Of a stretch of 64,000 nucleotides of DNA, positions 52,220-63,853 are shown in pieces. A model generated the notes under the pieces. That model was given only the letters and a program-made list of their open reading frames with translations. It was not told the origin of the DNA and ran no database searches. How positions within the stretch are numbered: position 1 is the first letter of the stretch; every line of letters starts with the position of its first letter. Origin of the DNA: Natribaculum luteum (GTDB lineage: Archaea > Halobacteriota > Halobacteria > Halobacteriales > Natrialbaceae). Where the stretch lies: positions 2,903,199 to 2,967,198 of the forward strand of contig NZ_CP095397.1 in assembly GCF_023008545.1 (NCBI RefSeq). Reading direction: 5' to 3'. A program made the position numbers and the translations under genes.

Positions 52220-52291
52220 GGGCCCATAGCTCAGTGGTAGAGTGCCTCCTTTGCAAGGAGGATGCCCAGGGTTCGAATCCCTGTGGGTCCA
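52220..52291 (+). tRNA. tRNA-Ala (anticodon TGC) in the 16S-23S spacer
   Basis: A 72-nt tRNA. The acceptor GGGCCCA pairs with TGGGTCC through one G-U, with discriminator A. The anticodon stem CCTCC/GGAGG encloses TTTGCAA (anticodon TGC). The T-arm is CAGGG-TTCGAAT-CCCTG. This is the usual archaeal spacer tRNA. Confidence 0.97.
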
Positions 52292-52436
52292 TCTCTCGGA
52301 GGAAATCTCGGATCGTATCCCTTAAGTGGGAGACGGCCCGACGATTGAATCCGAACGAAACCGATGCACCAGTCCGTGTAAACGTGGCTGGGAAGGGTCA
52401 ATGCACGCCAGCCGTCTACTGGTGTTGCAGATGAGA

Positions 52437-52476
52437 CCGTGTGTACGTGTAGTCCAGGCGTCCACTGGACCCGTTC
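52437..52476 (+). other. 5' arm of the 23S processing stem
   Basis: CCGTGTGTACGTGTAGTCCA plus G (52437-52457) pairs with 55459-55479 with one mismatch, and GGACCCGTTC (52467-52476) pairs with GAACGGGTCC (55440-55449). The stems close around the 23S rRNA. Confidence 0.85.
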
Positions 52477-52500
52477 CCGGGTCACTTTGATCCGACGAAC

Positions 52501-55415
<2,915 letters not shown>

Positions 55416-55486
55416 TTTCGCATGGATCACAGGACCCGCGAACGGGTCCAGGCGCTAACTGGACTACACATACACACGGTTTTCCA

Positions 55487-55530
55487 CCGATCCTGGCCAG
55501 GTGTGACGACGGTTCGATTCCGTCGATCGG
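55487..55530 (+). other. tRNA-minihelix-like fold in the 23S-5S spacer
   Basis: CCGATC (55487-55492) pairs with GATCGG (55525-55530). Directly adjoining is a T-arm-like hairpin, GACGG-TTCGATT-CCGTC (55508-55524), whose 7-nt loop has the TTC-x-A tRNA T-loop pattern. The T-arm abuts the 3' acceptor strand without a gap, as in a real tRNA, but D and anticodon arms are absent. Confidence 0.55.
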
Positions 55531-55532
55531 CG

Positions 55533-55654
55533 TTACGGCGGCCACAGCGGCGAGGTACCTCCCGTACCCATCCCGAACACGGAAGATAAGCTCGCCTGCG
55601 TATCGGTCACTACTGGAGTGGGCGACCCTCTGGGAACACCGATTCGCCGCCGAC
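55533..55654 (+). rRNA. 5S ribosomal RNA
   Basis: Begins TTACGGCGGCCACAGCGGCG and ends GATTCGCCGCCGAC, with the loop region CCCGTACCCATCCCGAACAC typical of archaeal 5S. Length is about 122. Terminal helix I pairs GGCGGC with GCCGCC. Confidence 0.93.
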
Positions 55655-55667
55655 CATTCATACTGAT

Positions 55668-55735
55668 CACGGCCAGCGTTCGCTGGTCGTGGTTTTCATC
55701 ATTACCCCACACAGTGGCGATGCTGTGTGGCGATT
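55668..55735 (+). terminator. Two terminator hairpins after 5S rRNA
   Basis: Hairpin 1: CACGGCCAGCG with CGCTGGTCGTG (55668-55692, one G-U) followed by GGTTTTC. Hairpin 2: CCACACAG with CTGTGTGG (55707-55730) followed by CGATTTTC. Both stem-loops with T runs fit rRNA operon termination; no tRNA follows 5S. Confidence 0.7.
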
Positions 55736-55895
55736 TTCATTTATCCGCGAACGGTTGAAAAGCCAAGCAGCAGTCGCTTTGCATCGGTTTCCGTAGACTG
55801 GAGTCCGGTCGCGAGTGGCGAGCAGCTGTGCCGACGCTCTATCGATTTATGAACCGTTTTGGCCGGCAGTATGAGGAGTGCGACCGGTCGGCCGC

Positions 55896-57131
55896 TCAGG
55901 CGCTTTCGGGAACGAGCACCGTCTGAACGAGGCGTCGAGTCTGCGGGAGAGCCGCGACGCCAGTCGCAATTAGCGCGACGATTCCGGCACCGAGCAGAAG
56001 GGTCTCGTACCCGTATCCGGCCGGGATCGCCAGTCCTGTGAACGCGAACGGGCCGGCGGTTCGTCCCAGAAATGTCGTGCTGTTCCGGAGGCTCATCGCG
56101 CCGGCGAGTTGGTCGGTAGGGACCAGGTCGCTCACTGCAGCGTCGACCGCCGGCATCAACAATCCTACCCCGACGCCGACGATCGTCACTGCGGCGACGA
56201 CGGACAGTAGTCCAGATGAGAGCCAGATCGCGGCGAATCCGACTGCATAACACGCAAATCCGCCTGCGATCAGTCGCTCGTTCGAGGTGGTGCGGGCAAG
56301 TTTCCCGTTCGCTGCGGCGACGATCATCGACGCGGCCTCCGACGCAAGGATCACCAGCCCGATCACGACGGGTGCCAGGGCCGCTGCGAGCAGGAACGGA
56401 AGGGCGGTGAAGAGTACGCCGAACAGCAGAAACTCCGTCAGGAACGCGACGCCGAACAGCGCCAGCGTGGGGACGGTCGCGATTGCTCGGGTGGCATCCG
56501 TGAGGTACGCCGTGCCGCGACTGGTGCGGTCGTGCTGGGGTTCCTCGAGTGTCACCAGCGCGAACAGCGCGACGGGAATTGCCGCGAGGTAGGTGAGAAA
56601 CGGCGCGTTCCACGCGACGGTCGCGAGCGCGCCGCCGACGACGGGAAACAGCGCCGCGGTGGCGGACAGGACGGCGACGTTGACGCCGAGTACCGCGTTG
56701 CGCTGGACGCCGTCGAACTCGTCGCCGACGAGCGTCACTGTCGTGATGAAGATCGCCGCGGCAGCGCTCCCTTGCACGATGCGAAGTGCGAGCAGCGCCT
56801 CGAAGGTCGGTGCGACGGCCATTCCGCCGCCGATCACCCCGAACGAGATCAGTCCGCCCACGAGGACCCGCTTGCGACCCAGCCGATCGACGAGGACGCC
56901 GATGAACGGCGAGAGCACGATTCCGACGAGGAAGTAGGAACTCACCAGGAGGCTCGCCTGCGCGTCGGAGATACCAAAGGTGTCGCGGAACACGGGGAGT
57001 GCGGGGCTGATGAGCGGCACGCCCAGCGGTGCGAGTGCCGTACTCACCAGAACGACCTGCACGGTTCGTGAGTCCCACGGCACCGTCGCGTCCGATTTGT
57101 CGGTTCGAATGGCGTCCGTCTCTGCTTTCAT
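55896..57131 (-). CDS. MFS (DHA1-type) transporter
   Basis: A 411-aa, 12-helix major facilitator of the drug:H+ antiporter type. The loop 2-3 motif A GVLVDRLGRKRVLVGG is present, and the antiporter motif C-like GVNVAVLSATAALFPVVGG lies in helix 5. It starts ATG 57131 (MKAETDAIRTDK). The divergent neighbour at 57273 is an HTH regulator, and an operator lies between them, so the efflux gene is probably controlled by it. Confidence 0.92.
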   Translation of the reverse strand: MKAETDAIRTDKSDATVPWDSRTVQVVLVSTALAPLGVPLISPALPVFRDTFGISDAQASLLVSSYFLVGIVLSPFIGVLVDRLGRKRVLVGGLISFGVIGGGMAVAPTFEALLALRIVQGSAAAAIFITTVTLVGDEFDGVQRNAVLGVNVAVLSATAALFPVVGGALATVAWNAPFLTYLAAIPVALFALVTLEEPQHDRTSRGTAYLTDATRAIATVPTLALFGVAFLTEFLLFGVLFTALPFLLAAALAPVVIGLVILASEAASMIVAAANGKLARTTSNERLIAGGFACYAVGFAAIWLSSGLLSVVAAVTIVGVGVGLLMPAVDAAVSDLVPTDQLAGAMSLRNSTTFLGRTAGPFAFTGLAIPAGYGYETLLLGAGIVALIATGVAALPQTRRLVQTVLVPESA

Positions 57132-57195
57132 ACTCGTCCGGAGGTCGCCACGGACCGTATAGTCATTCTCTGATTTTGATACCTTTATCGGAGTA

Positions 57196-57233
57196 GTGTC
57201 TCAAGGGCTGAGACACAGATAAGCGGCTGAGAC
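57196..57233. promoter_or_regulatory. Operator between MFS transporter and HTH regulator
   Basis: GTGTCTCA (57196-57203) and TGAGACAC (57209-57216) are perfect 8-bp arms with a 5-bp spacer. A third half-site, CTGAGACG, is at 57226-57233. CCTTTATCGG (57182-57191) upstream may be the TATA of the rightward gene. Confidence 0.6.
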
Positions 57234-57272
57234 GCGAATGTACGCCCAGTCGCATGACGGCTATCGATTCAG

Positions 57273-58139
57273 ATGACAAAATCAGTACTCGACGAAATAC
57301 TGGAGACGACACTCGAGATCGAGGACAACTCGGTCTCGGCACACGAACTCACGTCGCGGATGGAGACCGACGACCTCGTCGACGTCGTTCGTCACCGCGA
57401 GGTACTCGAGGCGCTGTTCGAGACGCCGCTCGATCGGCGTGATCTCGAGGCACGGCTGGAGATTTCCCGCGCGACGAGCCATCGGTTCACTCGCTGGCTC
57501 GCGGAGCGCGACTTAGCAGAGCGCGTCGACGGCCGGTTCACGCTGACGGGAAAGGGCCAGGCGTACGCCGACGCCGTCTTGCACCTCGAGCGGGATCTCC
57601 GCGCGGCGACGGCGCTGGCGCCGCTGCTCGAGTCCATCTGTGAGGTCCACCGGGAGTTCGTCATCGCCCCGTTCGCTGACGGGAGGGTGACCACGGCGAC
57701 GCCGGAAGATCCGTACGCGCCGGTTTCTCGATTCGTCGAACTGTTAGGAGAGAGCGAGACGCTTCGCGGGTTCAACACGATGCACGTGATCCCGCCGACG
57801 TCGGGGGACGCGTCCGACCACCTCTTCGACGGAGTCGAGGCGGAGCTCATCTACCTGCCGGACGTCGTCGAGAGCCTACTCGAGACGCATCCGGATCGGG
57901 TCCGCGAGGCCGTCGACGCGGGACATCTCACACTGCGAACGCGCGAACGGCTTCCTTACGGCCTCGCCATCTTCGACGATCGCGTCGGGGTCGCGGGCTA
58001 CGACGAGGAGACGGGGACGATGCGCGTCTTCGTCGACACCGATTCCGCGATCGCTCGCGGGTGGGCCGAACGCGTCTTCGAGACGTATCGGAGTCGTTCA
58101 GATCCCATCCGGTCGCTGGACGACGTCGCGATCGACTGA
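57273..58139 (+). CDS. HTH transcriptional regulator with MO1-like (DUF1724) domain
   Basis: A 288-aa regulator. The winged helix (about 38-90) reads LEALFETPLDRRDLEARLEI then SRATSHRFTRWLAERDLAER. The C-terminal output domain (about 130-270) has VIPPTSGDASDHLFDGVEAE, LIYLPDVVESLLETHPDRVR and GLAIFDDRVGVAGYDEETG. The layout is shared with many haloarchaeal regulators. It is divergent from the MFS gene with the operator between. The ATG at 57273 is taken. Confidence 0.9.
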   Translation: MTKSVLDEILETTLEIEDNSVSAHELTSRMETDDLVDVVRHREVLEALFETPLDRRDLEARLEISRATSHRFTRWLAERDLAERVDGRFTLTGKGQAYADAVLHLERDLRAATALAPLLESICEVHREFVIAPFADGRVTTATPEDPYAPVSRFVELLGESETLRGFNTMHVIPPTSGDASDHLFDGVEAELIYLPDVVESLLETHPDRVREAVDAGHLTLRTRERLPYGLAIFDDRVGVAGYDEETGTMRVFVDTDSAIARGWAERVFETYRSRSDPIRSLDDVAID

Positions 58140-58254
58140 CCGTCGAATCTTCGATTCGACCGCAGTCCTGGAGTCTTCTGAGAATCGTCTCGGTTGGTGA
58201 GATACCGCTCACCGGTTGCCGGGGCTCTCTTTTGTTGCCACACGTACCGATGGT

Positions 58255-58263
58255 GAATTATAG
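58255..58263 (+). promoter_or_regulatory. TATA box of the DMT transporter
   Basis: GAATTATAG is 29-37 bases before the ATG at 58292 and supports this start. Confidence 0.4.
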
Positions 58264-58291
58264 TGCGTCTGTCGTCCTCCCTCCAACCGGG

Positions 58292-59236
58292 ATGACGACA
58301 CTTTCTTTCGACGCCTCGGGTGTGGTTCGGCGATTCGTCGTCGCGCTCGCTGTTCGGTACCGGGCCTGTCTCCTGTTCGTGGCGACGGCCGTCGTGATGG
58401 GTTGTGGATACGTGGCGATTCGAGTCGGTACCGAAACGGTTCCACCGGCGTTTCTCGCTGCAGTCCGTTTCGACCTCTCTGCGGCGATCCTGCTGTCGTA
58501 CGCCGTCACGCGCGGCCGGTGGTATCCGCAGGCGAGAGCGGATGTGGCCGCCATCCTCCTTCTGGGTGGCCTCGTCTTCGCTGGCACGATCGGCTTCCTG
58601 TTCGTCGGCCAGCAGTACACGACGGCGTCCACGGCAGCGATCGTAATGAGTCTCGGTCCGGTCTTGACCGCACTCGTCGCGTCCGCCCTCGTTCCCGAGG
58701 AATGCCTGTCCCGGACGGACGCCCTCGGCGTCGGGCTCGGACTCGTCGGTGCCGTCGTCCTCGTCTATCCGTCCCCCGGTGGAATCGACGGTGGAATGGG
58801 CGTCGTGTTCGTGCTCTGTGCGGTAGTTTGTTCGAGCCTGGGGACCGTCCTGCTCAGTCTCCTCGAGACGACGCTTTCGACGCCGGCACTGACTGGCTGG
58901 GGTGCACTGCTGGGTGGACTCGTCCTCCATCTCGTGAGCGTTGGACTTGCCGAACCCGTCGGGACCGTTCGGTGGCAACCGGGTGCCGTCGTGGCGGTGC
59001 TCTACCTTGCGGTCGTGGTCAGCGTCGGTGGGTACGTGGCCTACCTCCTGTTGCTCGCGGAGGTCGGTCCCGCGCGAAGCAGTCTGACGTCGTACGCCAG
59101 TCCGGTGGTCGCTACCGTCGTCGGATGGTCGATCCTCGGCGAGGTCGTGACGGCAGTTACGCTGCTGGGATTTTTCGTGACGACTGCGGGGTTCGTCGCG
59201 ACGAACTGGTCGTTGATCGACGGCCGATCCCGTTGA
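58292..59236 (+). CDS. EamA/DMT-superfamily permease
   Basis: A 314-aa, 10-helix drug/metabolite transporter with two EamA repeats: FVATAVVMGCGYVAIRVGTE and GFLFVGQQYTTASTAAIVM in the first, VVVSVGGYVAYLLLLAEVGP and YASPVVATVVGWSILGE in the second. The transported substrate is unknown. ATG 58292 fits the TATA spacing; an ATG at 58250 is possible. It follows the HTH regulator by 152 bases and may belong to its regulon. Confidence 0.88.
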   Translation: MTTLSFDASGVVRRFVVALAVRYRACLLFVATAVVMGCGYVAIRVGTETVPPAFLAAVRFDLSAAILLSYAVTRGRWYPQARADVAAILLLGGLVFAGTIGFLFVGQQYTTASTAAIVMSLGPVLTALVASALVPEECLSRTDALGVGLGLVGAVVLVYPSPGGIDGGMGVVFVLCAVVCSSLGTVLLSLLETTLSTPALTGWGALLGGLVLHLVSVGLAEPVGTVRWQPGAVVAVLYLAVVVSVGGYVAYLLLLAEVGPARSSLTSYASPVVATVVGWSILGEVVTAVTLLGFFVTTAGFVATNWSLIDGRSR

Positions 59237-59309
59237 AATCCACTCGTCGGACACCTCTTTCTGTGGATCGACTACCGCTCCCACGTGCATCCCTCATAGC
59301 GGGGCCGTT

Positions 59310-59534
59310 TCAGAACAGTCCCGCGAGCAGGGCCAACCCACCGACGCCTGCGATGACGATGCTCCCGAACTGATAGAGGATAACCTTCCAGTTTGCTGGT
59401 TCAACCGCATCCCACGACGTCGTGCTTCCGATTGCATCCAGCCGTTCGTTCAACTGTGCTAACTCGTAGGCGTACCGATACCCGAGTACACCGCCGACGA
59501 GACATGCGAGTCCAACGAATGCCTGATTATCCAT
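59310..59534 (-). CDS. Small two-helix membrane protein
   Basis: A 74-aa protein with helices at 4-20 (QAFVGLACLVGGVLGYRY) and 52-72 (ILYQFGSIVIAGVGGLALLA) and a coiled linker (LAQLNERLDAIGS). No family is recognised. It converges on the DMT gene and is divergent from the second HTH regulator. Confidence 0.75.
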   Translation of the reverse strand: MDNQAFVGLACLVGGVLGYRYAYELAQLNERLDAIGSTTSWDAVEPANWKVILYQFGSIVIAGVGGLALLAGLF

Positions 59535-59737
59535 GAATGTATCTCGTGTGATTGTCGATTGGTATTAAACGTCTTTGTCCGTGTTGACTACTGATGTAAA
59601 CCAAACCAATCGTCAACTGAGAGTTTCGATGAAGCCGGACGGGTGAAACGAATGCTCTTCGCGGGTGTGGGATGACTACTTACGCCGTCACAGCATACGC
59701 TCTGTTCGATGGGTGGGAGATAGTGACACACACTACG

Positions 59738-60553
59738 ATGCAGACTGACGGGATCGAACCGCAACTCGAGGTCATCGACGTTCTCGCACGGTCTACGAAC
59801 CGCGTTCGCGTCCTCGAGGTTCTGGCCTCCCGGTCGGAACCGATAGAACGACGCGACGTCGCGGCTGCGGCCGACCTCTCGCGTGCGACCCTGAGTCGAA
59901 CGCTTGCCACGTTCGAGCAGCGCGGCTGGGTCGATCACACCGGGTGCGAATACGAACTAACGGAACTCGGTGCGTTCGTCGCCAGCGAGTTCCTGCAACT
60001 GCTCGATCGACTGCGCGTCGTGCGGGAACTTCAGGGAATCGTCTCCTGGTTCCCCGCCGAGGGGTACGGGTTCGACCTCGCCCGGTTAGCCGGGGCCGAC
60101 GTCGTTCGCTCGAGCAAGGAGGACGCGTTCGCCCCGACGAACCACCTCGCCGAGCGGCTCGAGGCCGCCGAGCAGGTGCAGATTACGTCGTACTCGATGT
60201 TCCCCGACTGTCTCGAGACGTGCTGGCGCGCGGTCACCGACGGCGGCCAGGAACTGGATCTGATCGTCGAGGAACCAGTCCTCACCGCCATCGGCAGCCA
60301 CCCGACGCTCGCGTCTCACCTTCGAGAGCTGTTGCGATCGGACTCGGCTCGAGTGTACCGCTCCGGGAGTCCCTTCCCCCACGTCGTCGTCGTCACCGAC
60401 GATGTCGTGAACCTGTGTCTGTTCGACGAGGACGGGGTTCCCCACGCGACGATCGATACGACCGACGAGGAGGTACACGCGTGGGCGACGTCCCGTTTCG
60501 AGTCGTATCGGCGAGACGCAGTCCCGGTAGACGAGACGTTGCTCGGCCCGTGA
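59738..60553 (+). CDS. HTH transcriptional regulator, paralogue of the 57273 gene
   Basis: A 271-aa regulator. The winged helix (about 14-68) is LARSTNRVRVLEVLASRSEP, RRDVAAAADLSRATLSRTLA then FEQRGWVDHTGCEYELTELG. The output domain resembles that of the protein at 57273 (ITSYSMFPDCLETCWRAVTD; HVVVVTDDVVNLCLFDEDGV). The ATG at 59738 (MQTDGIEPQLEV) is chosen; the upstream in-frame ORF is not conserved-looking. It has no obvious partner except the neighbouring transporters. Confidence 0.88.
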   Translation: MQTDGIEPQLEVIDVLARSTNRVRVLEVLASRSEPIERRDVAAAADLSRATLSRTLATFEQRGWVDHTGCEYELTELGAFVASEFLQLLDRLRVVRELQGIVSWFPAEGYGFDLARLAGADVVRSSKEDAFAPTNHLAERLEAAEQVQITSYSMFPDCLETCWRAVTDGGQELDLIVEEPVLTAIGSHPTLASHLRELLRSDSARVYRSGSPFPHVVVVTDDVVNLCLFDEDGVPHATIDTTDEEVHAWATSRFESYRRDAVPVDETLLGP

Positions 60554-60601
60554 CTGCGGTCGGCGATCGATTCGAGAACCGAGGAACACGAACGGCCGGT
60601 C

Positions 60602-61480
60602 CTACCTGACGCCACCGACTTCGTCCGTCTCTCCGATCGTCGGGCTCGATCGAGACGTCGTCGAGCGTCTCGCTTCACCGCTCCCCACGAGGAGGAGGAC
60701 CCCGCCCGCGAACGCGAGCGAGAGGATCCGTGCCGACGGCGGGACCGTCTCACCGACGCCGACTCCGAAGAGACCGCCGACGGCGTATCCGACCTGGACG
60801 AGGGCGATGGCGAGGAGCCCCTGGAGCCGATACGGCGCATACACCCCGCCGACGGCGGCCGTCTCGAGCGTCGTGTGACCGGCGATGGCGATCGCGCCGA
60901 GCAGTCCGATGGCCGCGCCAGTGCTGTAGAGCGCACCGACCAGGAGCCCCTCCAGCAGCCGGTGCACGAAGAGTCCCCCGAAGGTCAGTTCGGCGTGACC
61001 CCGACAGCGTCCCGCGGCCCTTCTGCTTCGCGTGGCGAACCACAGCGCCGCGATGACGCCAGCGATGACGCCCGCGATCGACAGCCAGACACCCATCGTG
61101 AGCGCCGTGATCACGGATGCGATGGCGAGGCCGACGAGGAAGACGCCGAAGGCGAGATTCGACCGTCGGGACGTCTCACTCGAGTAGGCCCGCGTTCGGT
61201 GTCGCACGGTGACGACGCCACCGACGAGTCCGGCGACGATCGGGAGCCCGATGACGATCGCGAACGCGACGCCGGAGCCAGCGCCACCGGTATCGTGAGC
61301 CGTGTGGGCGCTGACCGTCGCGGAGGCGGCGACCAGCCCTATAGCGAACAGGACGACGCGAGTGAGGACTCGAGACGGAGCTGTCGACGGCCACACGTCA
61401 CCCCGATCGCCGGCGCGACTGGGCGGTCGCTTCTCGCGAGTCGGCGACTCTCGTCGATCGATCCGGTCGGTCACTTCCAT
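60602..61480 (-). CDS. ZIP-like multi-pass membrane protein
   Basis: A 292-aa protein. A charged N-terminal part is followed by about eight hydrophobic helices. Two helices carry polar motifs reminiscent of ZIP metal transporters: HRLLEGLLVGALYSTG (HxxxEG) and AIAGHTTLETAAVGG (HxxxE). It also has AHTAHDTGGAG after the first helix. Metal transport is suspected, not shown. It is last gene of the leftward SBP operon, with its ATG at 61480 overlapping the ferredoxin stop by 10 bases. Confidence 0.78.
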   Translation of the reverse strand: MEVTDRIDRRESPTREKRPPSRAGDRGDVWPSTAPSRVLTRVVLFAIGLVAASATVSAHTAHDTGGAGSGVAFAIVIGLPIVAGLVGGVVTVRHRTRAYSSETSRRSNLAFGVFLVGLAIASVITALTMGVWLSIAGVIAGVIAALWFATRSRRAAGRCRGHAELTFGGLFVHRLLEGLLVGALYSTGAAIGLLGAIAIAGHTTLETAAVGGVYAPYRLQGLLAIALVQVGYAVGGLFGVGVGETVPPSARILSLAFAGGVLLLVGSGEARRSTTSRSSPTIGETDEVGGVR

Positions 61481-61806
61481 GGGTTCGACACCATCGCGGT
61501 TCGGACGTCCGCGCCAACTTCGATTCGGCAGTCGGTTCGCGGCCGGGCAATACAGCACAGCACGTACCCTCTCTCGAGGTGTCGCGGCTTCAACGCACGC
61601 GGCTCCCTGTCGTGGGTGACTCGCCCGTCTGCGACCCGCCCGGTACACGTCGCACACGCTCCGGTTCGACAGCCAAACGGCAGGCCGACCGCTCTCGCCT
61701 CGGCGGCCTCGAGTATCGTCTGCGCTTCCGTCGCTCGGACCGTCTCCCGGCGGCCGTCCCGCCACGTCAGCGTTACCTCGCGCGTCGTCGCCTCACTGCC
61801 AGACAT
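61471..61806 (-). CDS. [2Fe-2S] ferredoxin of the SBP operon
   Basis: A 111-aa plant-type ferredoxin. Cluster ligands are C46, C51 and C54 (CRTGACATC) and C84 or C85 (YVLCCIARP). Its N-terminal part (VTLTWRDGRRETVRATEAQT) gives the standard beta-grasp fold. It overlaps SBP56 by 14 bases upstream and the ZIP-like gene by 10 downstream, so the three are one translationally coupled unit; it probably passes electrons to or from the oxidase. Confidence 0.92.
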   Translation of the reverse strand: MSGSEATTREVTLTWRDGRRETVRATEAQTILEAAEARAVGLPFGCRTGACATCTGRVADGRVTHDREPRALKPRHLERGYVLCCIARPRTDCRIEVGADVRTAMVSNPWK

Positions 61807-63190
61807 CGCTCGTACAGTCTCCGTCGGGCCAGCGGATCTCGTGGGCGCGAGCCGGCCCGTCCGGCAGGTTGCCGAAGTCGACGAGGAACTCCTCGTCCAG
61901 CGTCATCGTCCCCCGCCGGGGATCGACGTCGGCTTTCAGCATCACTGAGCCCCTCTCTCCCTCCTCGGGGAAGAACTGGTCGTCCCACGTAGAGTACAGC
62001 GACGTCGTCCAGTAGAGCCGCTTCCCGTCTAGGCTCAACTGAATCATCTGTGGTCCACTGATCAGTTCTCGATCCTGCACCGCCTGAATCTCGCCGAAGT
62101 ATCCGCCGATCGAGATCGAGTCGCTCTCGCGCGGGTTCGCCGGATCGCTGACGTCGTACATCCAGACCTCGCCGTGCAACCAGTTGGCACCGAAGAGGTA
62201 CCGATCGTCCATCGAGAGCAGGATGTCCGTCGGCAGCGCCGGCACGGGCATGTCCCATCCCTCGAGGTCGCGGCCCTCGAAGTCGATGACCTTCTCGGCG
62301 TGGTACTCCCCGTCTTCCCTCCAGAAGTGGAAGATGTTCGACGAGAGTGCAGCGTTGACGTAGCCGTGGGCGACCTCCGGGTTGTGCATGAACCGAACTT
62401 CGAGCGGGATCATCCCCTCTTCGCCGAGGTCGATCGTCTGCTCGACCGTCCGGTCTCCCCAGTTCCAGAAATGCAGGCTGTGGCCGTACTTGCCGGCCTC
62501 GACGTCCTCGAGGTCGAACCCCGGCTGGTACGTCGCGGGTGCGGCCCACTCCGAGGAGACCATGACGTCGCGTCGCGGCTGGTACCAGAAGTCGTAGTTG
62601 AACTCGATTTCGCCGGGGGCGTCCCAGCGCCCCTCGATCTCGAAGTCGTCGTCGAGCACGAGGAAGCCACCCGGAAGTTCGCCGTCGGCGTTCCCCAGCA
62701 TACTGATCATGATCTCCCTGCCGGGAGCACAGTGGACGGTGTGTGGCCCCGAGAGGTCCTGCTCGTGGACCTCCTCCGGTTCGATGACCTTCACAAGCTC
62801 CGGGTGTCGACGGTCGGACGTGTCCACGACGTGGATGCGCGAGGAGCGGTTCCCTGGAATCACGAGGTACTGGCGCTCGAGTCCCTCGACGTGACAGGAC
62901 GACGAACAGGCGTTCCAGCCGAAGTGGTGGAGTTCGTCGCCTCGAGTCGGCATCTCGATCCGGTCGACGATCTCCCGGTACGTCGGCGATCCCGGATCGA
63001 CGTCGACGACCGCGACGAAGTCAGACGCGTCGACGTCCGTCCCCGTGTAGAGTGCTGCGACGTACGCGAGTTTTTCGGGAGTCGACTCCTCGATGGCGGC
63101 CTGTGGGGTCGCGTACCCCGGTCCCTCGACGCCGTGTTCGTGGTGGGCGTGCTCGTGGTGGCTGTGTCCGTGGCGATCTTCTGTTGCCAT
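61793..63190 (-). CDS. Selenium-binding protein SBP56 / methanethiol oxidase family
   Basis: A 465-aa beta-propeller protein of the SELENBP1/methanethiol oxidase family, which oxidises methanethiol to formaldehyde, H2S and H2O2. Seen are ELHHFGWNACSSSCHVEG (metal/Se cysteines), GPHTVHCAPGREIMISMLGN, WYQPRRDVMVSSEWA, GHSLHFWNW and ANWLHGEVWMYDVSDP. The N-terminus is unusually His-rich (HGHSHHEHAHHEHG), suggesting a metal store; the bacterial enzyme needs copper. ATG 63190 (MATEDRHGH) is used; the in-frame ORF upstream is not family-like. Confidence 0.93.
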   Translation of the reverse strand: MATEDRHGHSHHEHAHHEHGVEGPGYATPQAAIEESTPEKLAYVAALYTGTDVDASDFVAVVDVDPGSPTYREIVDRIEMPTRGDELHHFGWNACSSSCHVEGLERQYLVIPGNRSSRIHVVDTSDRRHPELVKVIEPEEVHEQDLSGPHTVHCAPGREIMISMLGNADGELPGGFLVLDDDFEIEGRWDAPGEIEFNYDFWYQPRRDVMVSSEWAAPATYQPGFDLEDVEAGKYGHSLHFWNWGDRTVEQTIDLGEEGMIPLEVRFMHNPEVAHGYVNAALSSNIFHFWREDGEYHAEKVIDFEGRDLEGWDMPVPALPTDILLSMDDRYLFGANWLHGEVWMYDVSDPANPRESDSISIGGYFGEIQAVQDRELISGPQMIQLSLDGKRLYWTTSLYSTWDDQFFPEEGERGSVMLKADVDPRRGTMTLDEEFLVDFGNLPDGPARAHEIRWPDGDCTSDVWQ

Positions 63191-63433
63191 GAAGCCGGTA
63201 CGATTGGTGGCAGTAAAGAGACATCTGGTGAAACCGTCCCAACTGCAGGTCGAATTGCATGGTGTACACTGGTTGCACGGCGTGCAACGCGACGCGCGGA
63301 CAGATCTCCGATCGACCGTCGACGACACACGGCCCTCGAGTCCGGGCCACTCGTGCGGTCGGTGCGACGCTACGCCGCGTGGGGCCGTCCTCGGGCGTAC
63401 ATTTGAGTGGCGTCGCCGTCGTACTACTGAACG

Positions 63434-63847
63434 ATGACTGGTGACGACCGATACAAACTGTTCGGTGTGTACGTTCCGCAGTCGATCGCCGATTCGCTCG
63501 CCGAGTTCGCCTACGAGGAAGGCGGCGTCGTCGACCTCGAGAGCTACTTCGATCCCGACGCGTCGACGGTTCCCGTCGGCGATCCCGGGGCCGACGCGAC
63601 CGACGCGCTCGTCTCGGCGGTCGTCGAGAATTTCGCTGCCCTGTACGACGCCGCCGACTTCGAGGCGGCCCGGCGGGTCGACCCCGACGCGTTCGTCCTC
63701 GTCCACCTTGCCGCCGAACCCGAGACGGTGGCGAGCGCCCGCGAACGCTTTCGGGCCGCCGCGACGATCCAGGAGGCCGACCTGCGGACAGTCCACACGG
63801 CAATCCTGGCCGCACAGCTCGACGACGGTGACGCGACTCGAGCGTGA
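63434..63847 (+). CDS. Haloarchaeal hypothetical protein
   Basis: A 137-aa acidic protein (MTGDDRYKLFGVYVPQSIAD; YEEGGVVDLESYFDPD; LVHLAAEPETVASARERFRA; LRTVHTAILAAQLDDGD). It is helical with no cysteines or membrane segments. No family is recognised. It is divergent from the SBP operon and ends where the decayed winged-helix gene converges. Confidence 0.75.
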   Translation: MTGDDRYKLFGVYVPQSIADSLAEFAYEEGGVVDLESYFDPDASTVPVGDPGADATDALVSAVVENFAALYDAADFEAARRVDPDAFVLVHLAAEPETVASARERFRAAATIQEADLRTVHTAILAAQLDDGDATRA

Positions 63848-63853
63848 TCGACG

